This document shows, one piece after another, positions 35,130 through 47,150 of a stretch of 64,000 nucleotides of DNA (positions within the stretch are counted from its first letter, which is position 1; every line of letters starts with the position of its first letter). Position numbers and translations under genes: made by a program. This DNA is from Globicephala melas. Lineage: Eukaryota; Chordata; Mammalia; Artiodactyla; Delphinidae. The stretch lies in the NCBI RefSeq assembly GCF_963455315.2, contig NC_083319.1, positions 115,075,953-115,139,952 of the forward strand, read 5' to 3'. The notes under the pieces are model-generated. The model had not been told where the DNA came from and made no database searches. It was given only the letters and a program-made list of their open reading frames with translations.

Positions 35130-36990
35130 TTTTTTTAAAATTTTTATTTTATATTGGATTATATTTGATTTACAATGTTGTGTTAGTTTCAGGTGTACAG
35201 CAAAGTGATTCAGTTATACATATATCTATTCTTTTTCAAATTCTTTTCCTAGTTTATTACAGAATATTGAGTGAAGTTCCCTGTATTATACAGTAGGTCC
35301 TTGTTGATTATCTGTTTTATATAGTAAAACAGTATATATATATATACTGTTTTATATAGTAAAACAGTGTATATATATATATATAGTATAGTAGAGTGTA
35401 TATGTTAATCCCAAACTCCTAATTTATCCCTCCCCCCTACCTTTCCCCTTTGGTAACCATAAGTTTGTTTTCTAAGTCTGTAAGTCTGTTTTTGTCTTAT
35501 AAATAAGTCCATTTCTATCATTTTTTTAGATTCCACATATAAGTGATATCATGTGATATTTGGTTTTGTCTGACTTCACTTAGTATGATCATCTCTAGGT
35601 CCATCCACGTTGCTGCAAACGGCATTGTTTCATTCTTTTTTATGGCTGAGTAATATTCCATCGTAAATATGTACCACATCTTCTTTATCCATTCCTACAC
35701 TTAGGTTGCTTCTATGACTTAGCTATTGTAAACAGTGCTGCAGTGAACATTGGAGTGCATATATGTTTTTGAATTATAGTTTTGTCTGCGTATATGCCCG
35801 AGTGGGATTGCTGGGTCATATGGTAGCTCTATTTTTAGATTTTAAGGAACCTCCAAACTGTTCTCCATAGTGGCTGCACCAATTTACATTCCCACCAACA
35901 GTATAGGAGGGTTCCCTTTTCTCCACACCCTCTCCAGCATTTATTGTTTGTAGACTTTTTGATGATGGCCATTCTGACTGGTGTGCGATGATACCTCATT
36001 GTAGTTTCGATTTGCATTTCTCTAATGATTAGTGACGTTGAGCAGCTTTCCATGTACTTCTTGGCCATCTGTATGTCTTCTTTGGAGAAACATCTATTTA
36101 GCTCTTCTGCCCATTTTTTGATTGGGTTGTTTGTTTTTGTGATATTGAGCTGCATGAGGTTTTAGTATATTTTGGAGGTTAATCCCTTGTCGGTTGCCTT
36201 GTTTGCAAATACTTTCTCCCATTCTATGGGTTGTCTTTTCGTTTTGTCTATGGTTTCCTTTGCTGTGAAAAAGCTTTTAAGGTTGATCTTAGGCCCCATT
36301 GTTTATTTTTGTTTTTATTACTCTAGGAGGCGGATCCAAAAAGATATTGCTGCGATTTACATCAAAGAGTGTTCTGCCCATGTTTTCCTCAAAGAGTTTT
36401 ATAGTATCCAGTCTTACATTTAGGTCTTTGATCCATTTTGAGTTTATTTTTGTGTGTGGTGTTAGAGAATGTTCTAGTTTCATTCTTTTACTTTTAGCTG
36501 TCCAGTCTTCCCAGAGAATGGGAAGAGACTGCCTGATTCCTCCAGCTCCGTTTTTCTTTCTCAAGATTGCTTTGGCTATTTGGGGTCTTCTGTGTTTCCA
36601 TACAAATTTTAAAATTTTTTGTTCTATTTCTGTGAGAAACGTCCTTGGTAATTTGATAGGGATTGCACTGAAGCTGTAGATTGTCTTGGGTAGTAGAGTC
36701 ATTTTAACAATGTTGATTCTTCCAATCCAAGAACATGGTATCTCTTTCCATCTGTTTGTGTCATCTTCGATTTCTTTCATCAGGGTCTTACAGTTTTCGG
36801 AGTACAGGTCTTTTGCCTCCTTAGGTAGGTTTATTTCTAGGTATTTTATTCTTTTTGATGTGACAGTAAATCAGATTGTTTCCTTAATTTCTCTTTCTGA
36901 TCTTTCGTTGTTAGTATGTAGAAATGCAAGAGATTTCTGTGTATTAATTTTATATCCTGCAAGTTTACCAAATTCATTGCTGAGCTCTAG
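35130..36990 (-). mobile_element. 5'-truncated cetartiodactyl L1, reverse orientation
   Basis: L1 3' UTR (35130-35830) followed by ORF2 sequence on the minus strand to about 36990. The 3' UTR holds an AT-rich palindromic duplication at 35312-35390. Frames are broken, so it is inactive. Ends were not pinned to a TSD. Confidence 0.85.
35835..36780 (-). pseudogene. L1 ORF2 remnant (C-terminal third, frameshifted)
   Basis: Two minus-strand frame blocks, 36289-36780 and 35835-36155, carry L1 ORF2 segments. The first has WKEIPCSWIGRINIVKM and LPRTFLTEIEQKILKFVWKH. The second has RCFSKEDIQMAKKYM and GCGEKGTLLYCWWECK. A frame break separates them, so no functional reverse transcriptase is present. 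Confidence 0.9.
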
Positions 36991-39021
36991 GAGTACTTGT
37001 TTTCGCTCCCTCGGACTAGAGCACGAGTCCCAGTAAGGCTTTGCCTGAATTTGTGGTCTAGCCTCTTATCAATTTCTGTGGATTAAAGCATCCAAGAACC
37101 CGGCTTGGTAATTGAAGAGGAGGCAGGCAGGCTTGGGATGGAGGGAAAGCGTGGAGAAGGAGAGCAGTTGATGAGCGGAGCGTGAGCTGGTGAGAACAGG
37201 AGAAGGATCGAGGCCAGACTGGGAGGCTCCAACATGCCATGTCGAGCAGTTTGGAGTTACCGCAGAATCTCTGGGGAAATCATCGAAAAACGTTTATGAA
37301 AAGAAGTTACAAGACCAATTTCGTGATATAGAAATTGACATCCATGGATCTATGGAGAATAGACGGGGTGGGGAGGGTGGGGAAACTAAAGACATGGCCA
37401 GAGATTTTTAAGTGGTGGCCTTGTGTAAAAAAGATGAGCTGGGGCAAACGTGTTTTCTTTCTCTTGAATTGGGGAAATTGAAGGAATTTACCAATTACAG
37501 TGCAAGCTGATGATGGAAGGTGAGAATGGCAACCAAACTTAGGAGACGACAGGCTCAGTGAGATTGGAGACAGAGAGTTCACCTGTTGAGTGAAGAGGAG
37601 ATGTAGGACCCAGGGAAACGAGTTGTCCGTGTCCCTCGTGGAGCATCAGGGTGAGATGTGCACATCTGCTACCCTGGCCTCCAGACCTGCCTGGGCTCCA
37701 GCCCCAGGGGCTCTGCTCTGTCCTGGATTCTTTCCATGGCTTCAGGCAACATGCCTGTCTCCTAGACACTTCCTGTGTGTCCTTAAAACAATCCACCCAT
37801 TTGGGAACTTGAGAGTTTCTGCTCCTTGTAAACCAAATATCTTAAAGCAGGTGGTGGGGTTGATGGCCATATGTTATCAACAGGTCACATGCACGTCGTA
37901 CAAGCAGTCATACAGGAGGAAGTATGGACCATGGGACATGGAGGGTGGTATTACCCTAAAGGAGCAGAAGTGTTTTAAAGTTGCATGTTCTGAAAGAATG
38001 CATACTTCAGCTACCGGGAAATTGTGCGCTCTGTTCCTGCATTTCAGTTTAGGGCAGCAAATTCGAACTGTTTGGCTTGAGAAAGGCACCTTGGGATGTT
38101 TCCAAATGAAAGATGTTATCTTAATATAAAAGGCTATTTTTCAGTCTTTGGTATCATATGTTTCTCTTTTAACAAGTTTAGCTGCTTCCGGGCAATAACA
38201 TCTGTTACACGAGGCAAGGTGTCTGACGTGTATCAAGATTCCTGTTCGGCGTTTTATCTGGTTTGAGATCCCTGGCTCACAGTAATTTGGGACCTGTGGG
38301 AAAAAGGATCTTGGGTGACAGAATGACAAATTGAAACATTTGACAATCTTGTAGCAGTGTTGGTCCCTTTGGGATCTGAGGTCAGTAGAATTGTGGTGAT
38401 CCAGTTCAAGGTACAGGGCAGTGCATCTGCAGATGCAAGGCAGTGATAGATTAGAAATGTAGTTTTCAATTTACTGTGCTAACACGGGTTGAAGGATGTG
38501 ATGGAGGCATGAAGGGTGAAAGCAGAGGGCCTTTCCTGCACGTTCTGTGATGTGGGTCAGGCGGAGGGCAGTCACAGCGGCCGCCACACCCCAGGGATAG
38601 CGTGGTCCAGAGTTAAGCCCTGGAGCAGAATCCCTTCACATGTTTGGTACTTCTGGAATCCCAGCCACGATCCTTAGTTTCCCCAGCTCCTAAATAAAGT
38701 CAGAGCCCTGCTTTCCTTGCTTCAGAAATGCCTAGCACTCTGAGTGAAACAGACGCTTAGCTGTTAAGTGGAAGATTGTTGTACTAACTACACAAAGCTC
38801 TGAAATAAGAGGGCACCATCTCTCCTGGGTACATTTGACAGGATATGCCAGACCTAGATTATGCAATACTAAAATTTAAGTTACTGGCTATTACCTCAAG
38901 GAATTACCTGGTTTGAAACATGATTTGAAACGCATGATTTGTGTTTGAAACACAAATATAAAAACTGAAACTGTGTAGTAGTTGATTATTTACATGTTCT
39001 TAAGAGGGAGACTTCATATAT
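36991..39021. other. Intergenic sequence, no gene recognised
   Basis: GC-moderate sequence with several open frames (the longest 179 codons, 37590-38129 +) that share no recognisable domain and lack splice or promoter context. 37000-37120 may be the end of an unnamed repeat. Confidence 0.45.
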
Positions 39022-39031
39022 AAAAGAGGAT

Positions 39032-39244
39032 TTTTCTTTTTTTTTTTTTTTTGCGGTACGCGGGCCTCTCACTCCTGTGGCCTCTCCCGTTGCGGAGCAC
39101 AGGCTCCGGACGCTCAGGCTCAGCAGCCATGGCTCACGGGCCCAGCCGCTCCGCGGCATGTGGGATCCTCCCGGACCGGGGCATGAACACGCGTCCCCTG
39201 CATCGGCAGGCGGACTCCCAACTACTGCGCCACCAGGGAAGCCC
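39032..39244 (-). mobile_element. CHR-type cetacean SINE with 10-bp TSD
   Basis: Poly(T) at 39037-39052, gcggtacgcgggcctctcac, and an end at ccagggaagccc. TSD AAAAGAGGAT at 39022-39031 and 39245-39254, perfect. Confidence 0.95.
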
Positions 39245-39254
39245 AAAAGAGGAT

Positions 39255-40088
39255 ATTTTAAATAGAATGATAAATAGGATAAACAGGATACATTTGAATT
39301 TGATAAATGGTAAATAAGATTTTAATGAGTATTAATTAAATTGATTTTAATGGGTCATTTTATTATAACTTGATACCGAGAAAAATAAAATTCCAGTAGA
39401 GAATTGGTGACTCCTGGGAAATATTTGTGGCGGAGGTAGAACTGTCCCAGGAGGATTCAGAATGAGTGCTTTTCACCTCTGCCTTGGTGGCTTTCTTTGA
39501 TTGACATACTTTAGACTGAGTGTTCTTTGAAATTGTTTGCAAATAAGTTTTGCTGATCTGGGAGCCCATTGGTCTTTTTAGATATGTGTATTTCCTTTTT
39601 AATCAACCTGTTTTCTGCTAATGTGCACTTTTCTCCATCCGGAAGGCACCCTGCCTTTGACTATGTTGTGATGGTGAAGGGCTGTGACTGTTCTCTGCAC
39701 GTCCAGGGGTGGGGTGAGGACCCTCCCAAATGCTGATACGTACACTGCGGGTTCTCACATAGAACAGCAGCAAACCAGGAAGAAGAGCCACCTACTGGCT
39801 TAAAAATTAGGAAGTCAAGTCTGTCTTGTGGTTTGTTCTAGAATCTCGCTGATACATTTATCACCAGTCGATGTGGCTCATGGACACTTGAAATGAGGGC
39901 AGTGCATCTGAAGAGCAACTGCATTTTTAATGTAGAATTTGGAATTTTTAGCAAAAGAACAATCTAATTAATTCTTTTAGTTAAAAAAAAAATTTTCTTA
40001 CTGGTCAGCCTCTGGACTTATTCATTAATTCAAAAAGATTTGAAAATCCGTATTTTCATTTATTCATCAACTCTCTTCCCATCTCCAG
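39255..40088. other. Intergenic sequence, nothing recognised
   Basis: No gene or named repeat. It ends in a pyrimidine tract and cag (40068-40088) that would serve as a splice acceptor for the open stretch that follows. Confidence 0.45.
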
Positions 40089-40343
40089 GTTTACTGACAT
40101 CACTTTGGAAGATTCAGATTGGTCACAGTTGGAGTATTTTTGCCATGCTAATGGCAAAACCTACAAATCGGGGCTTTTTTTCTCTTTACCAGGAGCTGGT
40201 TGTAAACTACAGCACAGTGAAGGCACAACTTTTATAGAGAATTGCTTTGTGCCAAATAAGAATGACTGTTGTCTCTGTCTTGAAAATGAAGTAGGCTCAG
40301 TGGGTTTTTATAATTTAAGAACAAGTTGCCCGAATCCAGACAA
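40089..40343 (+). pseudogene. Unrecognised Cys-rich open stretch, possible exon or gene relic
   Basis: I do not recognise this protein. An 85-codon open stretch (255 bp, a multiple of three) follows a good acceptor-like signal (tctcttcccatctccag) and ends at caa|gtaata, a weak donor, with an in-frame TAA immediately after. It contains seven Cys, including an FCHANGKTYKSG segment that recalls the start of a von Willebrand type-C-like module and a DCCLCLENE cluster. A second Cys-containing frame follows within 90 bp (40433-40561). No ATG lies at the start, so it would have to be an internal exon. It could equally be a chance frame or a fossil exon of a lost gene. Confidence 0.3.
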
Positions 40344-40432
40344 GTAATAAAAAGGCTTCCTCCCAGCCTCTTTCTTCTTGACAGTGGAACTTGGGAACCA
40401 AAGGATTGAAATGATCTCCAGGTATCTCTTCA

Positions 40433-40561
40433 AGGAAAGTGCGATGACAGCTACGTCACCAAATCAGGAACCAGGCTGAACTCTTGCTGGAAAGAAAGTC
40501 TGTCTTCTAAGCAGGAGGTGTGCTTCCCACTAAGTGGTGTGGACACAGAGACCACCGGTAA
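40433..40561 (+). pseudogene. Second short Cys-containing open stretch with a splice donor
   Basis: In one frame it reads GKCDDSYVTKSGTRLNSCWK and continues to VCFPLSGVDTETT. It ends at accg|gtaagtg, a near-perfect donor. The phase differs from the preceding stretch unless the acceptor at 40421 is used. Three Cys. It may be a second exon of the same relic. Not recognised. Confidence 0.25.
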
Positions 40562-41229
40562 GTGAGTTTTTATCCCCAAATTATTCCTCAGCATACCGTC
40601 CCACTCCCCATAAACATGGCACCAAAATAATGATGTTACGAATAGGATCGATATTTTCATTATAAAATTGGTACAACTTGGATCATTTCTGTTTTTCTAA
40701 GCACGAGATTTTGGTCCTTTCTGTAATGATGGCACTTAACCCAATTTCACCTACTTTATACCAAATCCGTCATGGATACAACCAACGCACAGAGTCTTAC
40801 AGAATTTCCTAGGAAGACAGTATCGGTATTAAAATAGACTATTAACTTGCTGAATCAACTGTCTGCTTCCAAGCATTAGCTGTTTATACATAAAGCATGT
40901 CCTCTTTCTTCAAATATATGAGGCATGTAATTGGCAGCGGACTTTTTATTACCAGCTACTTCAATCGTTTTTTCTTAACGTTAGATTCATATATATCGTC
41001 CCCCAAGGCTGTTGGGGAGGAGCCTGCGTGACAGATGAATGACTTGGCGTATCCACTAAGAGAGACCTGCTTCCATTGGGCGATCTTGAAAATAAATCAT
41101 ATGTATAAGGTTGATTTATATGTATCTAAGATTTATATATCTGATTATAAATGCATTTGTGTGTATTCTAACCAAATTTATCTCTATTCTCATTACCCTC
41201 AATTAAATAAAGAGCTAATGTCCCTTTAT

Positions 41230-41485
41230 GGCTGTAATGACGCACAAATTGCACATTTACTAGGTGCAAAAAACTTAGTTACTTCAGCTCTGCGGTCTTA
41301 CTTTACCTCACCACAAACCTACGTACTGGCTATTATTTTCCCTGTTTCACACATTCGTGAGGAAACTGAGGCTCACAGAGTATCTTTCTAAGCCACAGAA
41401 CGAGCAAGGAGGTAGGATTTAAAACCACATTTGCCTGTCTGCCTAATTCCAAACCCATTATATTCACATTATATCATGTTGCCAG
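41230..41485 (+). repeat. MIR SINE
   Basis: 'gaggaaactgaggctcacagag' followed by 'aggtaggatttaaaaccaca' and 'attccaaacccattatattca' is a clear MIR core and 3' part in sense. Confidence 0.85.
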
Positions 41486-42700
41486 TTTTAAAGGAATAAG
41501 GTGGGGTAAGCTTTGTTACCCTGGTATGACCGCTCAAAACTCAAAAACTGTTACTTGTTGATAAGAATATAAATTTCAGTTTAGCTCAGTCTGAACAGAA
41601 CAGCAAAAAGATCAGTGGGCCTATTGTTTTCAGGTGTCTTCAGGGAGAAAAATGAAACTGTCATAAGAAAAAGTATATGCAGTTTACAGGCTATTTGAGT
41701 CAGTAATTGATTCCAGGAATTTTTTTTTTTAATGTGGCTTTTCATTCATAGTATAACAACTTGAACACAATTAGGAGAAACTAATTTAAAATGACAGCTT
41801 GTTTCTAGCAAGAAAATCTGAACACAAATGGAACCAATGGAGCCGCAAAGGTCAGGGTGCCAAGCTTTTAAGAATATTTTAGGTTTGCAAATAACAACTA
41901 ATATGCTTGCCAATCTCAGGAATATATTTTCATTCCGAAAAAGAATATACTTTTCTAGAATTCTTCTCCAGAATCCCAAAAACAGATAAATAACAAAATA
42001 CATCTGTGTAATTTATTTACTTAATTGAGCAGAACTAAAGTGTTAAAATATTTGTTTCTTTTATAAACTTGAAAATATTTAAGTACACTTGATATTTTAA
42101 AGTGTTTTTCTGTCAGTTGTAAAAGAATATAATCTCATTCAGTCTAGGGTAATAAAAAGCAAACAGGACTACAGCCTTGAGCACAGTAACTTTGAAGACT
42201 ATTACAAATTTAATTTAAAATAATGGTGCTATATTTCTTCCTGACATTATTTTATAAGCACTCAATGTAAGCTGTCCTTCCACCAGTCCTTCGCTGGTTG
42301 TTGACCTTTTGTTTTGTTCGTGTGTTTAAGTCTTTACTACCAAAGCAGATGGCTGAGTTTGCCATGAATTCAATGAGATTTGAGGAAAACTGGCATCGAA
42401 AGTCACTAGTGTGTTTTCTCAAAAATGAATAAACATGTCATCTCTGACCTATGCCTTCCCAATTAAGATGCCTTGGAACATATAAAGTAAGAGTAGATTG
42501 GGTTGTTTTAAGATCATGTCCATAAAAGACATACTATTTATTTTAACACTTTTACCAAGTTTTCTGGAATTGAAGGACCAATGAGATGTCTTTGTCTGTG
42601 GATCATTTTGAAAGCATCTATGAGTCAAACGGCAGAAGTCTGGAAGAGCAACCCCAGGTTGAAACAGGTGAGACACCAAAACGTCTGCAAACACCAGAGA
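41486..42700. other. Intergenic sequence, nothing recognised
   Basis: AT-rich. No gene or repeat called. Confidence 0.5.
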
Positions 42701-42749
42701 GGTAGAATTGAGGTCAGGGTTGTGAAACCACTAGGTGGCATTTCGGGGG

Positions 42750-43060
42750 CTCCAGGGAGCTGGGTTCTTTATGTCTCAGTGCAGAAAGAATTCAGCAAGA
42801 GGCAATGTGATACATGAGAAATGATTTATTAGAATAGCACGCTTGGGAGACTTTCAAGTGGGTGGCAGAGAGGATGCCACGCCCCCAGAACTTCGATGGG
42901 CAGGCAGGTCACTGGGTGGAAATGGGCCAGTGCGTGAGGAGCTTGCCAGTGGGCTCTCCACTCAGACGGCTTCTGTGCCCCAACCTCTCCCCGTGTCTCC
43001 CCTCGAAGACAGCTCGGTGCCCATGCCCCTGTCAGCCCCGGGGCGTCAGGTCACCTGACC
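42750..43060. repeat. LTR/ERV-like remnant (tentative)
   Basis: 'gtctcagtgcagaaagaattcagcaagaggcaa...gaaatgatttattagaata' has the look of degenerate ERV1 LTR-flanking sequence. GC-rich sequence follows with open frames on + but no domain. Tentative. Confidence 0.35.
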
Positions 43061-43535
43061 GGGAGCCGTAGGGGACACCAGCCCCACCCCCCACCCCGCC
43101 CACGCTGCCAGGAAGTAGGACCTGAGTGCAGGGCTCTCGGCGGCACTGACCAGGCTCCACCCGCAACTGGCCCTCAGAATGGACTGTCCCGCCCGGGCTT
43201 CCAGTGCGGCCGCCTCTAGCTGGAAGCCTGGGACGCTGGAATCAGGCCACTTCCTGTCTGTCCTTGAAGGAGACGGGGCCGCACTACAAGAAGCTCCAGA
43301 CTCAGCCCTGGATCCTGACCATCACGTGGCCAGAGAAACTGGCAACATTTTCGTTTTGCCTGTTGAAATGTTAAATGACAAAGATTTTGTTCGGTTTCCT
43401 GATGTGGATGACGTGTGGAGCCCGATGTTGATTTATTCTCCAAGACATGTACATCCTACTTCCCACACGGGGGTGGGTGAGAGACCCATGTGTGTGACCT
43501 GTACCTCCTATGAGATCAGCCCTAAGCTAGTTGAA
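43061..43535. other. GC-rich intergenic block, no gene recognised
   Basis: A 120-codon open frame (43179-43541 +) contains no motif I know and merges into the minisatellite that follows. Not called as a gene. Confidence 0.4.
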
Positions 43536-43677
43536 ACCTGACCAGGTTCTGTCTACATGGCAGATTTAGACCTCTCCGTGTCCTGTCTACACTGAGTACG
43601 TTTAGACCGGACCATGTGCTGTCTGTAATGAGAACATGTAGACCTGAATGTGTTCTGCCTACACTAGGACTATGGAG
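43536..43677. repeat. 36-bp minisatellite, four diverged units
   Basis: Four units of 34, 36, 36 and 36 bases start at 43536, 43570, 43606 and 43642. Each runs from 'acc' through 'tgt(t/c)ctg(t/c)ctaca' to a final 'tag/gag'. Unit-to-unit divergence is substantial, so it is old. Confidence 0.8.
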
Positions 43678-44689
43678 ACCAGGGTAGAGCCCTGTCCTGG
43701 CCTCAGTCCTGGAAAGCTCGGTGCCTGTGTCTGAATGTCAGTGCTTCGATGTCTGGGGTCTGGAGCTCAGGTGGGCTTGTCTGGGTAGCAGCGCTCTGCT
43801 CCAACTGTGGTTACCTGGCCCTCCCAGGGGTCAGTGCTGCGGTCAGGGCCTTCGTCTTTACCCCCATAAGGTTCACCTTCCCTGGGCCTCGTGGAGACTC
43901 CTCGGGTGGGCTACCTGGGAATTATCCCAATTTATCAGCCCGTGCATGGTGAGTAGGCGGGCAGGTTTAGCTGATGAACTGATTGCCGGGCACACGGATT
44001 GGGCAAAAGGCTGATGGAGAGCAGGTGAGGCTGCTACTGTAATCTACTTCCCGTCAACCATGCTACTCAGCAGAGACCAGAGCTGCCCTCGGCTTTCAGC
44101 CCTGCAGTCCCGTGTGTTTTCTCAACACCTCAGCGAGCCAAGAAAGGACTGAGCCTGCCAGAACCAAGGTAGGATGTTCAACTTATCACGAAAGCTTTAA
44201 AAACAGTTAAAATAGCACAGAACCAGAGTGAAAAGAGGAGGACTTCTCTGGGACTAGTGTGGGGAGAGGAGACCAATCCTACGCTTCTGCCGTCGCAGGA
44301 AGTCCCAGGAACCCAGCTCATTTCCACATTAGGGAGCCAACCAGCAGGGCCGTGGTGTCCTGACCAAGAGGACATGTGACCCCAGGTGCAGGGTCTAGGG
44401 AGGTGGGGTCACCCTCGTGAGTGTGGACGTGTGACCCCAGGTGCAGGGTGTGGGGACTGTGTGGGTCTCTCCCCATCTGCATGGGTCAGGAGCCCGTGTA
44501 CAGGAAGACCCCTTATCTGCTCTTGGCCTGCAGTGGTTCTGGTCATCTCTGAGAGTTCTAATATCTGAATTGAGGGTGTTGCTGTAATTAACCTGTGGTC
44601 TTCCTTCGTCTCTTAATCTTGTCACATTCATGTGAGGACAAGAACCTTTGAGCAGGTTGCTGCTCAGTGTTCTGCCGGGTGACCAGTAA
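43678..44689. other. Intergenic sequence, no gene; a short local duplication
   Basis: A 'gtgaccccaggtgcagggt' sequence appears twice, at about 44376 and 44431, about 55 bases apart. Nothing else recognised. Confidence 0.45.
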
Positions 44690-44990
44690 CCCTTGGTGGT
44701 ATTGCTTCCAAACCAAACTCGGGTCCACTCACCTGTGTGCAGTAAAGCCAATCTACCGACCCTGGGTTGTGGTACAGCTTTCGTTGCAGGCGCCAAGCAA
44801 GGAGTCCAGGGCAGCTTATGCTTAAAAGGCCCAAACTCCCCTAAGGCTTTCTGGGAAAGGTTGTTAAAGACAGGGTGAGGGAGGGGGGTTGTGGGGTGTG
44901 TGGTCAGCTGATGGACACCCTTCTGACTGGCTGCTGGTGAGTCAGCATCATCAGCCTTCTGGTTCCAGCTGGTCTGGGGTCTACGTGCTT
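44690..44990 (+). repeat. LTR-like remnant, copy 2
   Basis: Homologous to 19840-20300 (see that entry for the matching block). Probably part of a solo LTR that extends further on one or both sides. Confidence 0.5.
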
Positions 44991-46359
44991 GTGGGCCGCA
45001 TGCAGTTAACTTCTCCCACCTGGTAGGGGCTTCAGTATCTGCAAAACAGCTCGAAGGCCATGGCTCAGAATATTATCTACAGCCCTTGAGGAGGCACTAG
45101 AGGTTCTTGGCTTTGTTTAATGGCTGAAGTATTATGATGTTGTCTTGTTTGGCTGTTTTCCCTCCTGCATTTTCTCATTTCTCTGATTAAATGTAGTCTT
45201 TGGAACTCGGGGAAGCCTGGGAGACTAAAGTTTTTCTACAGACAAGAGGCAGGCAGAGGAAATGGGGGCAGGGGGCACTGTCCTGGGAAGGCTCCGTAGG
45301 GTCCTGCTTGGTTACAGAATCATTAGTATCATAGCATACCATCTATCTAATCCATGGGGGTCACCACTGCCTGGGTCCCCCTGGACAAGTCTCAGGTGAG
45401 CACAGACTAGCCCTCCCTAAGGATGGTGCCCCACGTGCTCTGTGCGGGTACCATGATGGCCCCTAAGGTGGGGGACTGTGTTTGGGCCTCCTACATTTGT
45501 GATGAAGGGGAGTCGAAATGGAATCTCAATTAACAAGAAATCATTTTTTAAATTTATTTTAAGCAAAATAACACACGTCACATACCCTTCACCATCATCA
45601 CCATTTTAAATGTACGTTTCTGAGGCATCAGATCTATTTACCTTCTCGTGGAGCCATCACCACCCTTCCTAGAACTTTTCATCTTGCAAAACCAAAATCC
45701 CACAGCGTTCCACTCCCCACCCCTTCCCACAGCCCCGCCACCAACGTCCACTTTGGTCCATGAGTTGTCGACACCAGGGCCCCCTTCTGGGTGGAATCCT
45801 GCAGTGTTCGCTGACGTCACTTTGGAAGAGCTGACTTTCAGTCTGAAGCTCTGCCGCTTTGCATCTGAAGAATCTGTATTTCGGGAGGCTGTATGAGGAA
45901 GGGGGTGTACGAGGGACGAGGGTGTCCGGGGTGCAGATGAGCCGGGACCTGACCAGCTGCCTGTTGGGCCCTCTGGTCCCATTTCTTGGGCTCTGCCTCA
46001 CCTGCGCCATTGCTGTCTGTTCTGTGCTCTGGGAGGGGCCTGCTTGCTGGGCGGTCGCTGCTCCTGTGGCAGGGAAGATCCTACAGGGCTGACCCACAGA
46101 GTGTGGGGTGTGGTCCCAAGAGCTTGGGGCCCACATAGGTCACAGCATTGGAGCCGTGACAGGTGCTCAGGCCACCTCATCACTGACAGGGAATGTTGCC
46201 AAGATCCTGCTTGAGAGGGCGCGGTGGGTGGCCTGGGACCCCCGAGGCCCCATTCCTATCCTGGAGCTTGGAGAGTGCATCCCCCATGGGCTGCAGACTC
46301 ACCCTATATCTCAGCCATATCCCTCTGTCCTGTCTTTGAACTCAGGAAAACGAGCTCTC
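44991..46359. other. Intergenic sequence; part may be an old repeat
   Basis: 45540-45780 resembles a common mammalian repeat ('agccatcaccacccttcctagaacttttcatcttgcaaaacc'), class not assigned. The rest has chance frames only. Confidence 0.4.
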
Positions 46360-47149
46360 TTGTCCACAACATAGGCCTGGTCCTGTCCGTATTAGGATTC
46401 TTTAACTTAGGCGTCCTGGGTTAGCAGCTCTTTTTAGGCCTAAAGGAGGAACAGCTCAGGAGTGTAAAACATTTTCAGATGAAACTAATATTCAACGACT
46501 CTCTCTATACTACGCGGTTGTTGACTTCTATTAGTCATTATTCTCCTGGTTTTCGCTCTGATGTGGGGATTACAGAGGAGTCAACATTTAAATCTTCATA
46601 ATCTGTGTATTTGTAGCTTCAATATCATTACTGACCCATAGTTGTTTTTTGTTTGTTTGTTTTGTTTTTTGCGGTACGCGGGCCTCTCACTGTTGTGGCC
46701 TGTCCCGTTGCGGACGCGCAGGCTCAGCGGCCATGGCTCAGGGGCCCAGCCGCTCTGCGGCATGTGGGATCTTCCTGGTCCGGGGCACGAACCCGTGTCC
46801 CCTGCATCGGCAGGCGGACTGCCAACCACTGCGCCACCAGTGAAGCCCTGACCCATAGTTTTTTATGGTTTGGGAAGAGTTATTGATTTCACGTATCATG
46901 TAAAGGATTCACAGTGATGATAGGGCAATTAAGGTTACAATGATGGCTGGTAAATTGTTCAGCTTTTCTCTACCTGTGCATCTGTTGTACGTATATGGGT
47001 CCGTTTAGTTGTCAATATTAGTGAACTAATAGAGGACTAGAGAACTTATCCAAGAAAATGATTATTAATGCATAATCATGAAAATGTGAAAGTTCTTCCA
47101 TAATCGGTGATGTTGCATCTTGAGACCCCAGATGAAATGGATATGCCTT
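46360..47149 (-). pseudogene. COX2 NUMT fragment (5' two-thirds)
   Basis: Reverse complement aligns with the start of mitochondrial COX2 (ggatatgc... preceding the start codon position at 47147-47149, now AAG instead of ATG) and continues leftward to a point equivalent to about residue 195. It is split by a SINE at 46644-46848. Reading frame lost. Confidence 0.9.
46644..46848 (-). mobile_element. CHR-type SINE inserted in COX2 NUMT
   Basis: gcggtacgcgggcctctcac to gcgccaccagtgaagccc, with a T/G-rich tail at 46644-46670. TSD TGACCCATAGTT at 46632-46643 and 46849-46860, which is mitochondrial COX2 sequence on both sides. The body is shorter than other copies (a gap where 'gagcacaggctccg' is normally found). 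Confidence 0.95.
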
Positions 47150-47150
47150 A

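Noticed and set aside
37590..38129. 179-codon + frame downstream of the 35-37 kb L1
   Set aside because: No recognisable motif, promoter or splice signals; opposite-strand frames of similar size overlap it.
45815..45836. 18 of 19 bases shared between 45818 region (ctgacgtcactttggaaga) and 40094 region (ctgacatcactttggaaga), giving similar peptides FADVTLEE and FTDITLED
   Set aside because: About one such match is expected by chance among all pairs in a 64-kb window, and similarity stops outside this short stretch.
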